Positions 56,001 through 64,000 of a stretch of DNA of 64,000 nucleotides are shown one piece after another. Origin of the DNA: Nematostella vectensis (taxonomy: Eukaryota > Cnidaria > Anthozoa > Actiniaria > Edwardsiidae); NCBI RefSeq assembly GCF_932526225.1, contig NC_064047.1, positions 10,033,494 through 10,097,493 on the forward strand. Direction: 5' to 3'. Numbering within the stretch: position 1 is the first letter of the stretch; every line of letters starts with the position of its first letter. The notes beneath the pieces were generated by a model. It searched no databases and was not told where the DNA came from. It worked only from the letters and a program-made list of their open reading frames with translations. The translations under genes and the position numbers were made by a program.

Positions 56001-56391
56001 TATCATCTAGCCTGCTTGCAGGCGGTACTCGGTGTTATCATCGCGAAAAACCCGCTCCGTTCGGTGATCGGGCGCCATTTTGTTTGAACAACGCGACTCA
56101 AAATACAAAATGGCGCCCGATCACCGAACGGAGTGTGTTTTCCGCGATGAGTACCGCCTGCAAGCAGGCTATTTTTCATCAAGATCATGATTATTACCCT
56201 TCTATCTTTATCATCATCATCGCCATCATCTCCCTTTTTTTCATGAAAGCAACGCATTTCCTGAACTATTCTTTATTGCACTTTTTCTTAGAAGTGGGAC
56301 AAAGAAAGTCATTCAGCTTCTGCTACAAATCAAGGCATCCGAAAAAGCCCAATTGCTAGCTGAAGAGTATGGAATGTCAGATCTTGTATAA
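47032..56391 (+). CDS. PAXBP1: PAXBP1 / GC-rich sequence DNA-binding factor (GCFC), 11 exons
   Basis: GCFC family nuclear protein; relatives associate with the spliceosome and, in vertebrates, bind PAX3/7. Exons: 47032-48336, 48719-48845, 50226-50411, 50572-50771, 51107-51254, 51572-51690, 52023-52099, 52909-52975, 54229-54375, 55393-55538, 56292-56391, all in phase, 873 residues. Landmarks: MAAMFRKKASAK start, a very acidic/Lys-rich N-terminal half, ERFVQRRQDDVKDQ, REGRRTRRRRQRE, STDDEETETD, then the GCFC domain (AYIGLCLPKLFKPFVRLELL, WDPLSTTQT, FFQRQFWSCFK, AIDGLLNRYLLM). The frame is open upstream to a Met at 46894, but the start at 47032 fits the family. The acceptor of exon 9 is embedded in a 17-copy, 70-bp tandem array. 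Assigned to PAXBP1 rather than GCFC2 because the split is a later one. Confidence 0.93.
48948..49791. mobile_element. 844-bp element with CTGGGTACC inverted ends, PAXBP1 intron 2
   Basis: Left CTGGGTACCAAAGCCTCCAG to TAGCTTTTTT and right AGCTACTCGCCCACCCAGAG to GGTACCCAG form inverted repeats of about 110 bp. Flanking CACTT on both sides may be a target-site duplication. A 127-bp relative lies at 62788-62914. The core is non-coding. Confidence 0.75.
53101..54245. repeat. 70-bp minisatellite multiplying a splice acceptor
   Basis: The 70-bp period is marked by ATTGGTAGCTCTTCAGTAAC at 53101, 53171 and so on to 54221, 17 occurrences. Each unit carries a branch-point-like CTTATTAAC/CTTATCAAC, a pyrimidine tract (CTTTTTGCCTCTTCT), the acceptor ATTGGTAG and the first 17 nt of PAXBP1 exon 9 (CTCTTCAGTAACATTCT). 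Only the last acceptor (54227-54228) leads into the real exon 9. Units are very similar, so the expansion is recent or kept homogeneous. Confidence 0.95.
54990..55354 (+). mobile_element. 3' end of a non-LTR (LINE) retrotransposon
   Basis: The open frame to the stop at 55288-55290 contains ERICPICATGEVEDEVHFL and TRCPKF, the Cys/His zinc-binding signature typical of the end of LINE reverse transcriptase ORFs (zf-RVT type). About 60 bp of 3' UTR follow and a short (GTAT)n tail at 55344-55358. It is 5'-truncated, as usual for LINEs, and lies in PAXBP1 intron 9 about 38 bp before exon 10. The long poly-C run at 54950-54971 sits just upstream. Confidence 0.7.
55760..55830. repeat. TTA/TTG trinucleotide microsatellite
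   Basis: (TTG)n then (TTA)n runs in the last PAXBP1 intron. They yield a spurious poly-Leu frame. Confidence 0.85.
56008..56171. mobile_element. Near-perfect 164-bp palindrome (foldback MITE)
   Basis: The left arm starts TAGCCTGCTTGCAGGCGGTA and contains CGGTGATCGGGCGCCATTTT. The right arm is its inverse, ending TACCGCCTGCAAGCAGGCTA. The arms are about 70 bp with few mismatches around a loop of about 20 bp. It lies in the last PAXBP1 intron, 120 bp before the final exon. Confidence 0.85.
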
Positions 56392-56828
56392 GTCAAGGTC
56401 ATGTGACCAAGTACATCCAGGAACATTCAAAGCCAAGATCACGTGATTCGTTGCTTTAACGAGTATTGCCTTAGATGCGTTATCGGTGACTGGAAATATC
56501 AGTGAACATTCTAAGAAACCCAGTAACCTTTGCGGGCTCCCTCTTATAGTGCATCGGCCGTCGAGCATGCGCAATGAAGTATTCTCGGGAGATCTATGGC
56601 ATTAGATGCAGAGAGCGATGATGTATTCGTGGAAAAGTCTGGGATGGGTGCAGGGAACCATTACCCATGCCATTGTGTAAAATAGTTTTGGAAAGAAAGA
56701 AAAATAATCTGCAACTTTGAGAGTCTGTTGTGTTTACCCTTCACAAGAATAGACCGTAACATATTTTTTTGTTATATTTTTGCTAGGAAAGCTCTGCACA
56801 AATTCCTTCCCTCAAATTCTCTGTATAT
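56392..56828. other. PAXBP1 3' region, nothing else seen
   Basis: The 3' UTR and intergenic DNA after the PAXBP1 stop. No canonical AATAAA stands out; AAAATAATC at 56700-56708 is the nearest weak candidate. No other gene is supported. Confidence 0.4.
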
Positions 56829-56965
56829 AATCACGCCGCAATTTTACGCTCCCGCTCAATAACGAGTCATAAAAGGCATCCATTTCCATCGGCTTGTTTA
56901 ATCGAATATCTGAGATACTTTCAATGAAATTGTTACTCAAGTATCGGACTGTAATTGTGAATGAT
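56829..56965. repeat. Dispersed repeat family R1, copy 7, left part
   Basis: ATAATCACGCCGCAATTTTA, GCTCCCGCTCAATAACGAGT, CATCCATTTCCATCGGCTTG and TCAAGTATCGGACTGTAAT match copy 6 up to 56965, where the Pao LTR begins. The right part resumes at 62717. Confidence 0.7.
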
Positions 56966-57176
56966 TGTTATGGACGACGACGACTGATAAGGGACTGTAT
57001 TTTTAATGCTAAACAAAGAAAAAACGGCAAACTCGTTGCAGTTCGTGGCGGACAAAACCGAACTGTACAAATTACAAAGCAACCCATATCCCTAGTCCCG
57101 CGCGGTTCGGACACAGGGCTCCCGCGCTTACATAAGGGAAAAATGCAAAATCAACATATGTAAATCGTTCAAAACA
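56966..57176 (-). repeat. 3' LTR of the Pao element
   Basis: 211 bp, starting TGTTATGGACGACGACGACT and ending GTTCAAAACA on the plus strand. It differs from the other LTR at about three sites (A/G near 57011, C/T near 57040, A/G near 57084). The ATGAT target duplication precedes it. Confidence 0.95.
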
Positions 57177-57185
57177 CCCCCACCC
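57177..57185 (-). other. Polypurine tract of the Pao element
   Basis: On the element strand GGGTGGGGG directly abuts the 3' LTR, the expected primer for plus-strand DNA synthesis. Confidence 0.75.
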
Positions 57186-57280
57186 GTTACGTGATCCGGG
57201 GTGAAACGTCACTATCTAACACAGTTCAATATCACTAGCAATAACGTAACTATCGTCTTAGCTGTTCGGTCATAACAGTG

Positions 57281-57694
57281 TCACTGTTCCTGGCTTGCTT
57301 CCAGGAGCGCTAGCTTCCCAACAGGTCGGATCAATGTTCCTTTCGTAGTTGCGACTTCCGCAGATCGCACAAGACCATCAGGACTAGCAATCGGTGCCAG
57401 AACTCGTCCCAAGCGCCACTTGCCTCTGGGTACATCTCTCTCCACGATCAACACAAGGTCGCCGCGGCGAAGATTGCGCTGTATCGCACGCCACTTGCCG
57501 CGCTGGACCAGGTGTGGCACGTACTCTCTTCTCCACCGGCGCCAAAACTGATCGGCCAAGTACTGACTGTGGCGCCATCGACGACGAAGTGACATATCTC
57601 TCTCGCTGAATTCACCGGGCGCGGAATTTGTACTCGCACATCCATGAAGGAAGTGGTTTGGCGTTAGCACACTCACATCAGTAGGAGATGACAC
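57281..57694 (-). pseudogene. Pao DUF5641 C-terminal domain
   Basis: The open frame contains FWRRWRREYVPHLVQRGKW, then GDLVLIVERDVPRGKWRLGR and IRPVGKLALLE, the standard DUF5641 region after the Pao integrase core. It is in a different frame from the integrase segment (break near 57680-57720) and ends at a stop near the PPT. Confidence 0.85.
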
Positions 57695-58634
57695 ACTTCC
57701 CCCCGTACACCAGTGGACGCGAGTTCAGTATAGACTCTGCCTCGGCGAGAACAGTGCGGAAGACTTCATCTACTGTAAGGACGTTTCCTAACATCACTCT
57801 CATCGTGCGCTTGGTAGACTTCACCAACGCTTCCCAGGCTCCACCGAACCAAGGCCCATCAGGCGGATTGAAGTCCCACTTGACACCGTGCGCACTGAGC
57901 TCATCTGCGATTCGTTCTTGACTCAACTCTTGGAGTGCATCCCTCAACTCTCGCTCAGCTCCTACAAAGTTCGAACCATTGTCACTCATAATCCTAACAG
58001 GATTACCTCGGCGGGCGCGAAAGCGACGCAAAGCCATAATGAAGGAATCTGTATCGAGGCTATGCGCGGTCTCTAGATGCACGGCGCGCATGTGCAGGCA
58101 CGTAAATAGGCACACGTAACGCTTCTCCACGCGATTTCGACCAACACGAACTTGAAACGGCCCCGCGTAGTCTAAGCCTACATGCTTGAACGGCGTGCTG
58201 ACACCAGCAAGACGAACGGCTGGAAGGTCACTCATCTTCTGGGTCATCGGCTGGACGCGACGGCGATGGCACAGTGGGCACTTAATGGTGCACTCCTTCA
58301 CTTCTGCCCGCCCACGCAGTATCCAGAATCCCTCGCGTAGGTGGTTGAAGACATGCTCCACTCCAACATGGCGAAGCTTCTGATGGTACTCGGTGACTAT
58401 CAGGCGTGTGACGTCCTGTCCGTGGTCGAGGATTATCGGGTGCTTCGTTTCCCATGGTATGTCGGCCCGGTCTATCCTCCCTCCGACGCGGAGAACTCCA
58501 TCTACAAGCTGTGGGTCGAGGTTTGCAATGCGACTTGCTCGAGGAACTGGCTGTCCCTTCTCCAACGACTCAATTTCTCTGGTGAACCTGTCTCTCTGTG
58601 CGCACTTGATCCAGTACAGCTCCTCTGTCTTCAA
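57678..58634 (-). pseudogene. Pao integrase segment
   Basis: Contains an H-H-C-C zinc-binding region (LRHVGVEHVFNHLREGFW ... KCPLCHRRR) and the DDE core: GLDYAGPF, then MSDNGSNFVGAE, then a Glu in GGAWEALVKS. The frame is open for 318 codons. The upstream RNase H segment is in another frame, with the shift between about 58634 and 58670. The integrase motifs look intact; the polyprotein does not. Confidence 0.9.
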
Positions 58635-58645
58635 CTCTTCAATGC

Positions 58646-59287
58646 TTAGTGCTCCGACTTGGGCTTATCTCGGTTGCGGAGGTTATACAGGAAACGCAGG
58701 ATCCAGGCCGTAACTCGGCGCAGCTTTAACCAACTGGAAAACGCAGCCGGGTCGATCAAAGGGGCGTCTGCTTCTTGCTGCACTCTCAGGGCCTTCTTTC
58801 GCATCTCAGACTTTTCCGACGGCTGTGCAGTGGTTTGAACGTCATCTATCGGCCAAGCGTGCACTGGTAACCTCAGGAACTCCGGTCCTTCAATCCAAGT
58901 TGTGTGGGCTTGTATGTCGCCTGCGGAGGCTCCTCTTGTTGCCACATCGGCGATGTTCATCTCCGTTCGTACGTGGTGCCACTGGATGGGGTCACTCTCT
59001 GTCAAGATCTCAGCTACACGGTTGGCGACAAACGGCTTGAAATTCCTCGGCTCGCCACGAATCCACCACAGTGCGGTAGTGGAGTCCGAAAGGTAGATCA
59101 CCTCTCGCATACTCAAACTGAGCTGTACACAAGCGGCCTTGGCGAGTCGTACGGCTAGCTGACATGCCATTAGCTCCCCTCTCGGGATTGAGATCGGCTT
59201 CAACGGCATGAGGCGCGTTTTTGCGATGACTAGATGACACGTGACTTCCCCGACTGTCGACGTTGCACGTAGGCGACTGCGGCGCAT
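58646..59287 (-). pseudogene. Pao RNase H segment
   Basis: Contains IPRGELMACQLAVRLAKAA, VIYLSDSTTALWWIRGEPR and NIADVATRGASAGDI, the RNase H-like region typical of Pao elements. It overlaps the end of the gag-RT frame by about 58 bp in a different frame, so a frameshift lies near 59255-59290. Confidence 0.88.
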
Positions 59288-62200
59288 GCTTCATCGCAAA
59301 ACACTACTAACTGCTTCTTCCTTAACCTACTGGGCTGACGGTAAATGTAGCGTGGGACAACAAAGGACTTTAGGGTAACCATCTCCGCCTCCCACTTGCT
59401 CCACTCTAAGCGCAGATCTGACGGTAGTAACTCACCCCAGTCTATGCCACGTGACCATGTACGCTGCAACATGACTTTGGCGCGAACCACGTATGGACTT
59501 GCCCATCCTAACGGGTCATACAATCCCGCTAGTTTCTTGAGGACACCCCGTTTTGTTTCTTCTGCGGGGGGTCTTTCGACGTGTGCAAATGCAAAGCCGA
59601 GGGTGTCTGACTGAGGATCCCATCGCACCCCAAGCGCTCGACCTTGCGGCAGCTCTCCCATCTCTAGGGCCTCGTTACGGACGGCTCGCTCTCTCTCCGG
59701 CACGGTAGCTAACACCTCGGCAGACGACGACATCCACTTACGCATGGGAAATCCCCCATCAGCCATAAGTGCGGTAACATCCTCGCGCAGCTTTACAGCT
59801 TCTCCGACATCCTCACAGGACGTGTATAAGTCATCAACGAATATCTCGCGCTTGACTACGGCGGCGGCGTCTGGCCATTGCTCTTTGTTGTCTTCAGCTG
59901 TACGCTGGACGGCAAAGTTCGCTTCACATGGCGACGACTTATCTCCGAACACGAGGCAATTCATCTCATAAACATCAGGCGGCTTGTCCGTCTCTAGATC
60001 TCGCCAAAGATAGCGGTGGTACTTGCGGTCCTCTGTACGCAAGCGCACATGACAAAACATGTCTGACACATCACCCGCGAGCGCTACAGGTCGTTCACGG
60101 AAACGCATCAAAACGCCTGGTAGATCGTTATGTAGACTAGGCCCTGCTTCTAGACAGTCGTTGAGACAGATCCCATCGTGCACTGCGGCTGAATCAAACA
60201 CGACTCTTGGAAGAGGCTTGTGTGGCGACAACACCGGGTGATGGGGTAGCAGCCATTGCTCTGTATCCTCCACCCGTTCCTCATCTGAGAGCTTGCGGGC
60301 AAACCCCTTCTCGACGTACGCGCTGATCGCTTTCTTATACCCTTGCGCCAGCTCCGGGTCTTTCTGCAGGCGACGCTCCACTGACTCTAGGCGACCCAAA
60401 GCTGTGGCGTAGTTGTTAGGTAATGGAGGTCGGTCAGGTTTCCACAAAAGCGCTAACTCGTAACCTGAATCCACTAGTCGGCATGACTTATCCAAGGCAT
60501 CCAAGGCTCTCTGTTCGCTGCGGCTGTATGGTGGTGATTCTTCGACGCGGACGCCAAACGTGTCTACTTCCCAGAACATGCGCAGGTTGTGATTTGTGTC
60601 GTCTTCGGCTTTTGACACGTGTGCGCGGAGTATGCGCTTTCCCCCACCCTCGGAGTCTGAGACTGGGCCCGCGATAACCCACCCCAGCGGTGTCTTCTCA
60701 GCATACGGTTCTGTGACCCCACCCCTCCTGACTTCCAATGGGGCCATTAAGGCTGCTGTGTCGAGGCCTAACAAAACATCAACCGTCCCGTTGCCCGTGT
60801 TCTCTACTGGGACATCACACAAATGCGCATAGCGTCGCTTGACCTCTGACCAATCAATAGCACTGACAGGAGCACAGATGCTTTTTAATGTCCACGCGCT
60901 CACAGTTCCTTTAACCGCAGATGATGCAAATGGTAGATGCACGCGCTCTGACTTGACCGTGGTACTAACCCCCCCTACTGTGTCAACGGTTAGGTTTTGC
61001 CTAGGACCTGATATCCCAGGTTGCTTTGCAAACCCAGTTCTTACAAGGGTAGTTTCGCTGCCTGAATCCAAAAGTACTAATCCCATAACTACTTGGCCAG
61101 AGTCACTGGTAAATGGTACTGCAACAGTTTTGAGCGCGACTTTATTGACACTTGGCGTGCTGGCTTGCGCTTTCCCGCAATGAACCTCTTTATCCCCTGG
61201 AGGAAGTTCAACAGTTAAGGGCTCTCTAGGTGGTTGTTTGGGAGCAAAGGAATGCAAAAGGTAATGATGACCTCTGTCACAACCATCAACTCCGCATTTC
61301 TGGGATCTACTGCACGAACGTCGCTGATGTCCCCCCCTGAGACAGCCAAAACAGACTCTTTTCTCCTTAACCATCTCCCAGCGCTTGTCTACCGTTGCTG
61401 GTAAAAGGGTTGGGCATTTTGACTCGGAGTGATCCTTTTCACATAGGGCACTTTTTCGTTGGTGCTTCTCACCAACGTGCATGGTTTGGTACCTCTGGTG
61501 TCGCCTTTGTTGGGACACACCTTTAGCTGCGGGCACGCTTTTAGCTGTGGGCTGTTCATTATAGCGCTCGCGCATGCGCAGTGTCTTTGACCGTGTCTGC
61601 GCCCACTCAGCTAACCCCTTTAGATCCTCTTGCACCTGCCCCCTCTCTACTTGCCGCACCCACTCATCCCTTTCTTCAGCAGGCAGTTTGCGCACTAACT
61701 GGGTGCAAAGTGGCAGACTCTTTAGCTCATGTTGAAATGTAGGGTTATCTAGCGCAAACACTGCGGCCTGCAAGGCGTCTGCAAACCCCTCAAACCCCGT
61801 GCGGTCATCACTCCTAACAGCAGGCCAGTCTGTGATTCGGTTTAAATGGGCCTCTATCACATCCCTCGGGTCCCCAAATCTTCCCTCTAACAACTTGACA
61901 GACTTCTCATAATCCCCAGGACCCCCGGTTAGACCCGAAATCACAATTTTGACATTGTCAGCGAGGGAGTTGTTCAAATGTGCGAGCTTCACAGGCTCAC
62001 TCAGCGTTTTATTGTCATGCACAAGGGACTTGAAAATACCCCAAAAATATGGCCAGTTTTCCCGATTTCCTTTGAAAAGTGGGACCTGAACTCCCTTCAA
62101 ACCGCTTCTATTACTATTTCCCATGACATCGCTACTGTTAGCAGGCTCTGAACTAGCGGCTTCACTGAAATAATCTACAACTTCTCCCATAATCTCACTT

Positions 62201-62427
62201 ACGGCTTCCTCTAGGTCTTGTAACCAGTCCCCGTCCGCTTCTATGTGTTCCGGATCGAGCTCCTCTAGCTCAGCAGTTAATTCACGTGCTTTACCCCTTA
62301 CCTCATCAAGGTTGTTTGCGAACTGCCTCACTTTTGACTTGTTTTTCTTGTCGGGGAGCAATTCTTTGATCTTGTTTATGTTCCTCGTGCAATTGGACCT
62401 GACGACTTTTCTCTTCGCTCTCGGCAA
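59230..62427 (-). CDS. Pao gag-protease-reverse transcriptase segment
   Basis: 1065 codons from Met at 62427. Order: basic/charged leader (1-110), DUF1759 gag-like region (about 113-290, VQVPLFKGNRENWPYFW), a zinc knuckle CX2CX4HX4C (CFGCLRGGHQRRSC, about 359-372), a retropepsin-like active site LLDSGSETT (452-460), then the reverse transcriptase (RVVFDSAAVHDG, LAGDVSDMF, catalytic FVDD at 863-866). The frame runs into the start of RNase H and stops after a shift. This segment is itself free of stops, consistent with a young insertion. Confidence 0.93.
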   Translation of the reverse strand: MPRAKRKVVRSNCTRNINKIKELLPDKKNKSKVRQFANNLDEVRGKARELTAELEELDPEHIEADGDWLQDLEEAVSEIMGEVVDYFSEAASSEPANSSDVMGNSNRSGLKGVQVPLFKGNRENWPYFWGIFKSLVHDNKTLSEPVKLAHLNNSLADNVKIVISGLTGGPGDYEKSVKLLEGRFGDPRDVIEAHLNRITDWPAVRSDDRTGFEGFADALQAAVFALDNPTFQHELKSLPLCTQLVRKLPAEERDEWVRQVERGQVQEDLKGLAEWAQTRSKTLRMRERYNEQPTAKSVPAAKGVSQQRRHQRYQTMHVGEKHQRKSALCEKDHSESKCPTLLPATVDKRWEMVKEKRVCFGCLRGGHQRRSCSRSQKCGVDGCDRGHHYLLHSFAPKQPPREPLTVELPPGDKEVHCGKAQASTPSVNKVALKTVAVPFTSDSGQVVMGLVLLDSGSETTLVRTGFAKQPGISGPRQNLTVDTVGGVSTTVKSERVHLPFASSAVKGTVSAWTLKSICAPVSAIDWSEVKRRYAHLCDVPVENTGNGTVDVLLGLDTAALMAPLEVRRGGVTEPYAEKTPLGWVIAGPVSDSEGGGKRILRAHVSKAEDDTNHNLRMFWEVDTFGVRVEESPPYSRSEQRALDALDKSCRLVDSGYELALLWKPDRPPLPNNYATALGRLESVERRLQKDPELAQGYKKAISAYVEKGFARKLSDEERVEDTEQWLLPHHPVLSPHKPLPRVVFDSAAVHDGICLNDCLEAGPSLHNDLPGVLMRFRERPVALAGDVSDMFCHVRLRTEDRKYHRYLWRDLETDKPPDVYEMNCLVFGDKSSPCEANFAVQRTAEDNKEQWPDAAAVVKREIFVDDLYTSCEDVGEAVKLREDVTALMADGGFPMRKWMSSSAEVLATVPERERAVRNEALEMGELPQGRALGVRWDPQSDTLGFAFAHVERPPAEETKRGVLKKLAGLYDPLGWASPYVVRAKVMLQRTWSRGIDWGELLPSDLRLEWSKWEAEMVTLKSFVVPRYIYRQPSRLRKKQLVVFCDEACAAVAYVQRRQSGKSRVI

Positions 62428-62484
62428 TTATCCACATTCGACCGGGTTTCTGGCATTCTGGCTACTCCAATATTCTTCAATACA

Positions 62485-62502
62485 TCCGGCTCGGAAGGAC
62501 CA
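62485..62502 (-). other. Primer-binding site of the Pao element
   Basis: Just inside the 5' LTR the element strand reads TGGTCCTTCCGAGCCGG, complementary to a tRNA 3' end ...CCGGCTCGGAAGGACCA. It resembles the 3' end of animal tRNA-Tyr with one extra base; the tRNA identity is from memory and unchecked. Confidence 0.65.
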
Positions 62503-62505
62503 ACT

Positions 62506-62716
62506 TGTTATGGACGACGACGACTGATAAGGGACTGTATTTTTAATGCTAAACGAAGAAAAAACGGCAAACTCGTTGTAGTTCGTGGCGGACAAAACCG
62601 AACTGTACAAATTACAAAGCAGCCCATATCCCTAGTCCCGCGCGGTTCGGACACAGGGCTCCCGCGCTTACATAAGGGAAAAATGCAAAATCAACATATG
62701 TAAATCGTTCAAAACA
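62506..62716 (-). repeat. 5' LTR of the Pao element
   Basis: 211 bp, TG...CA ends, about 98.6 percent identical to the LTR at 56966-57176 by eye. The second copy of the ATGAT target duplication follows at 62717-62721. Confidence 0.95.
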
Positions 62717-62787
62717 ATGATTATTTCGACATTTTCTTCCAAATAGGCCTTTTTGTTTTCAGATGTAAACAGTAACAATGAAGTTAT
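62717..62787. repeat. Dispersed repeat family R1, copy 7, right part
   Basis: ATGATTATTTCGACATTTTC, TTTTCAGATGTAAACAGTAA and CAATGAAG continue the R1 sequence interrupted at 56965 (compare CAAAGATAAACAATAACAAA in copy 6). Its right end is cut by the foldback element at 62788. Confidence 0.6.
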
Positions 62788-62914
62788 CCTGGGTACCAGA
62801 GCCTCCAGACTTCTCTCGTCCAGTGACGCACAACCAAAATGCCGGCTTCGCTCGTCACGGCATTTTGGCTGTGCGTCACTGGACGAGAGAAGTCTGGAGG
62901 CTCTGGTACCCAGG
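62788..62914. mobile_element. 127-bp foldback MITE, CCTGGGTACC ends
   Basis: An almost perfect palindrome: CCTGGGTACCAGAGCCTCCA to AAAATGCCG and back from CGGCATTTTGG to GGTACCCAGG, with a 13-bp loop. The outer 35 bp match the ends of the 844-bp element in PAXBP1 intron 2, so it is an internally deleted or reduced relative. Confidence 0.9.
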
Positions 62915-63525
62915 GTACAATGGAGTATGGCTGGTTGACATTATTTAACCAGTGCGTACTGCTGTACTCGTGAGCTCGTTATTCAAGTTAGCAAGGATTT
63001 AAAAAGATGTCCCTCAAATGCTGCCCGTTTACGTAGCGAAGACCTGACACGCATTCGCGAGTGTAGCAAGAATTTCATAAGCTGTGATGCGCTGTGATGG
63101 ATATAAATATTGCAGATCCTAAGTAGTACTGAAGACGTTATTTCGGTTACCTAGAGGGAATGCGGGGAGGGGGGGGGGGGGGGGGGGTGGGTTGCTCGTG
63201 GTCTAGCCACTAAGAAACCACAAAGGGCTGGGGAGATGAGGAATAGACCCCGCGCGACTGGGGAGAAGGGTGAAGCCTCGACCCCGTCTCTTCTTTCCCA
63301 ACTCTTTGAGCTTGCTGCGTGCTCTAGCGTACTAGCATTAGTCGATATCCATATTTATCATTTTAGTGCGTTTTTTTATCAATCTGTCGCTTGAGGCAAT
63401 CTGTTGCTTGCCTGTTTATTGGATACTTCACGGCACACCCACGTTTTCGAGTGCTCTCTTCACGACCCCTGGCGCAACCCATTCTTCAAGTACAGGTGTC
63501 TGGGCCGGTGATAAAAATACTCACC
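62915..63525. other. Region upstream of the NURR-domain gene
   Basis: No gene seen. It contains a poly-G run at 63167-63187 and the presumed promoter and 5' UTR of the gene starting at 63526. Confidence 0.5.
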
Positions 63526-63972
63526 ATGTCTTCATCTGTGCGAAGCTGCGGCTTAACGCGCGATCTGGAAATGCTGTTATCCAAAGGGTTGAGTTGTCGC
63601 GTGTGCGAATTTATGATAAAGATGTTTAATAACGAAAGCATCAATATCGATCCCAGATCTCTGGACGATTTAGCGCTTAGTGTTTTGAAGGAATTCCCTG
63701 AAAATAATGCATTGGAGATTTTAAACCAGTTCAGTCGGAGTAATCTTGCTAACGTGAACAATAAAAGCGCGTTCTTGTGCGGAATAATGAGAAGTTATCG
63801 CGAGAAAATGAAGCTTGGAGGCCTCTCTCAGGTTTTAACACCAGAGCCAGCTAAGATAAGCGAACTGCTATCAAGGGGGATTTACAGCAGAGAATGTACT
63901 CCGCGACAGAGAAAGTATCGGCGAACCGCAGCAAGATTTGGTGAAAGAGGCTTTCCAACTACTTGGACTGAG
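63526..63972 (+). CDS. hnRNP Q/R-type acidic (NURR) domain protein, first exon
   Basis: ATG at 63526 in a CTCACCATGT context. The frame is open for 149 codons to a donor (ACTGAG then GTAAGA) at 63973; the gene continues beyond the window. Residues about 44-90 (SLDDLALSVLKEFPENNALE, then ILNQFSRSNLANV, NKSAFLCGIMRSYREK) match the N-terminal unit of hnRNP Q/SYNCRIP, hnRNP R and related RNA-binding proteins. A basic segment PRQRKYRRTAARFGERGF follows. RRM domains would be expected downstream but are not in view, so the exact family member cannot be named. Confidence 0.7.
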
Positions 63973-64000
63973 GTAAGAGAGCGGGTAACAACAAAAATCC

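Larger units (their letters stand above)
56966..62716 (-). mobile_element. BEL/Pao LTR retrotransposon, full-length but frame-broken
   Basis: The 5751-bp element is read on the minus strand: 5' LTR 62716-62506, PBS, gag/protease/RT, RNase H, integrase, DUF5641, PPT, 3' LTR 57176-56966. LTRs are 211 bp, TG...CA, with about three differences. The 5-bp target-site duplication ATGAT lies at 56961-56965 and 62717-62721. DUF1759, a Pao-type aspartic protease and DUF5641 at the end identify the BEL/Pao group. The coding region changes frame three times, so this copy is unlikely to make a full polyprotein. It lies between PAXBP1 and the next gene, opposite to both. Confidence 0.95.

Noticed and set aside
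57384-61183. Many plus-strand frames across the Pao element
   Set aside because: Antisense shadows of the retrotransposon coding region.

Overview
This is a eukaryotic (animal) genomic window. It is AT-rich, its genes are split into many short exons, introns follow GT-AG rules, and the introns and intergenic stretches are full of foldback (MITE-like) elements, minisatellites and retrotransposon pieces. The conserved proteins (DDX18, cullin-5, PAXBP1) are close to vertebrate versions and their introns are largely of the ancestral metazoan type. Together with the BEL/Pao element and a tRNA-derived SINE, this suggests a cnidarian, probably an anthozoan such as a sea anemone. The species assignment is inference, not something I can read directly.

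Layout, left to right: 1-1893, no gene seen; 1894-11773 (+), the 13-exon nucleolar RNA helicase DDX18; 11774-17484, a repeat-rich desert with several foldback elements and a 0.95 kb, 18-bp minisatellite; 17485-25001 (-), a gene made of twelve tiny coding exons (5-88 nt) that no open-reading-frame scan would reveal, encoding a ~154-residue coiled-coil-like protein I do not recognise; 26163-26973 (+), a small two-exon gene with a Crypton/DUF3504-like N-terminal module; 30217-34059 (+), a three-exon gene for an unrecognised 299-residue protein; 34652-46695 (-), complete 21-exon CUL5; 46696-47031, a compact divergent promoter; 47032-56391 (+), 11-exon PAXBP1/GCFC; 56966-62716 (-), a BEL/Pao LTR retrotransposon with near-identical LTRs but broken frames; 63526 to the window end (+), the first coding exon of a protein with an hnRNP Q/R-type acidic (NURR) domain.

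The recognised genes are housekeeping genes: ribosome biogenesis (DDX18), ubiquitin ligation (CUL5) and splicing or transcription (PAXBP1). I see no operon-like logic. DDX18 is convergent with the tiny-exon gene, the 299-residue gene is convergent with CUL5, and CUL5 and PAXBP1 are head to head.

The two most unusual things are the hidden tiny-exon gene and, in PAXBP1, a 17-copy, 70-bp tandem array that multiplies a splice acceptor together with the first ~17 nt of its exon. Exon borders were read by eye from splice signals and reading phase. Every multi-exon gene listed with confidence of 0.5 or more keeps a consistent phase across all junctions.
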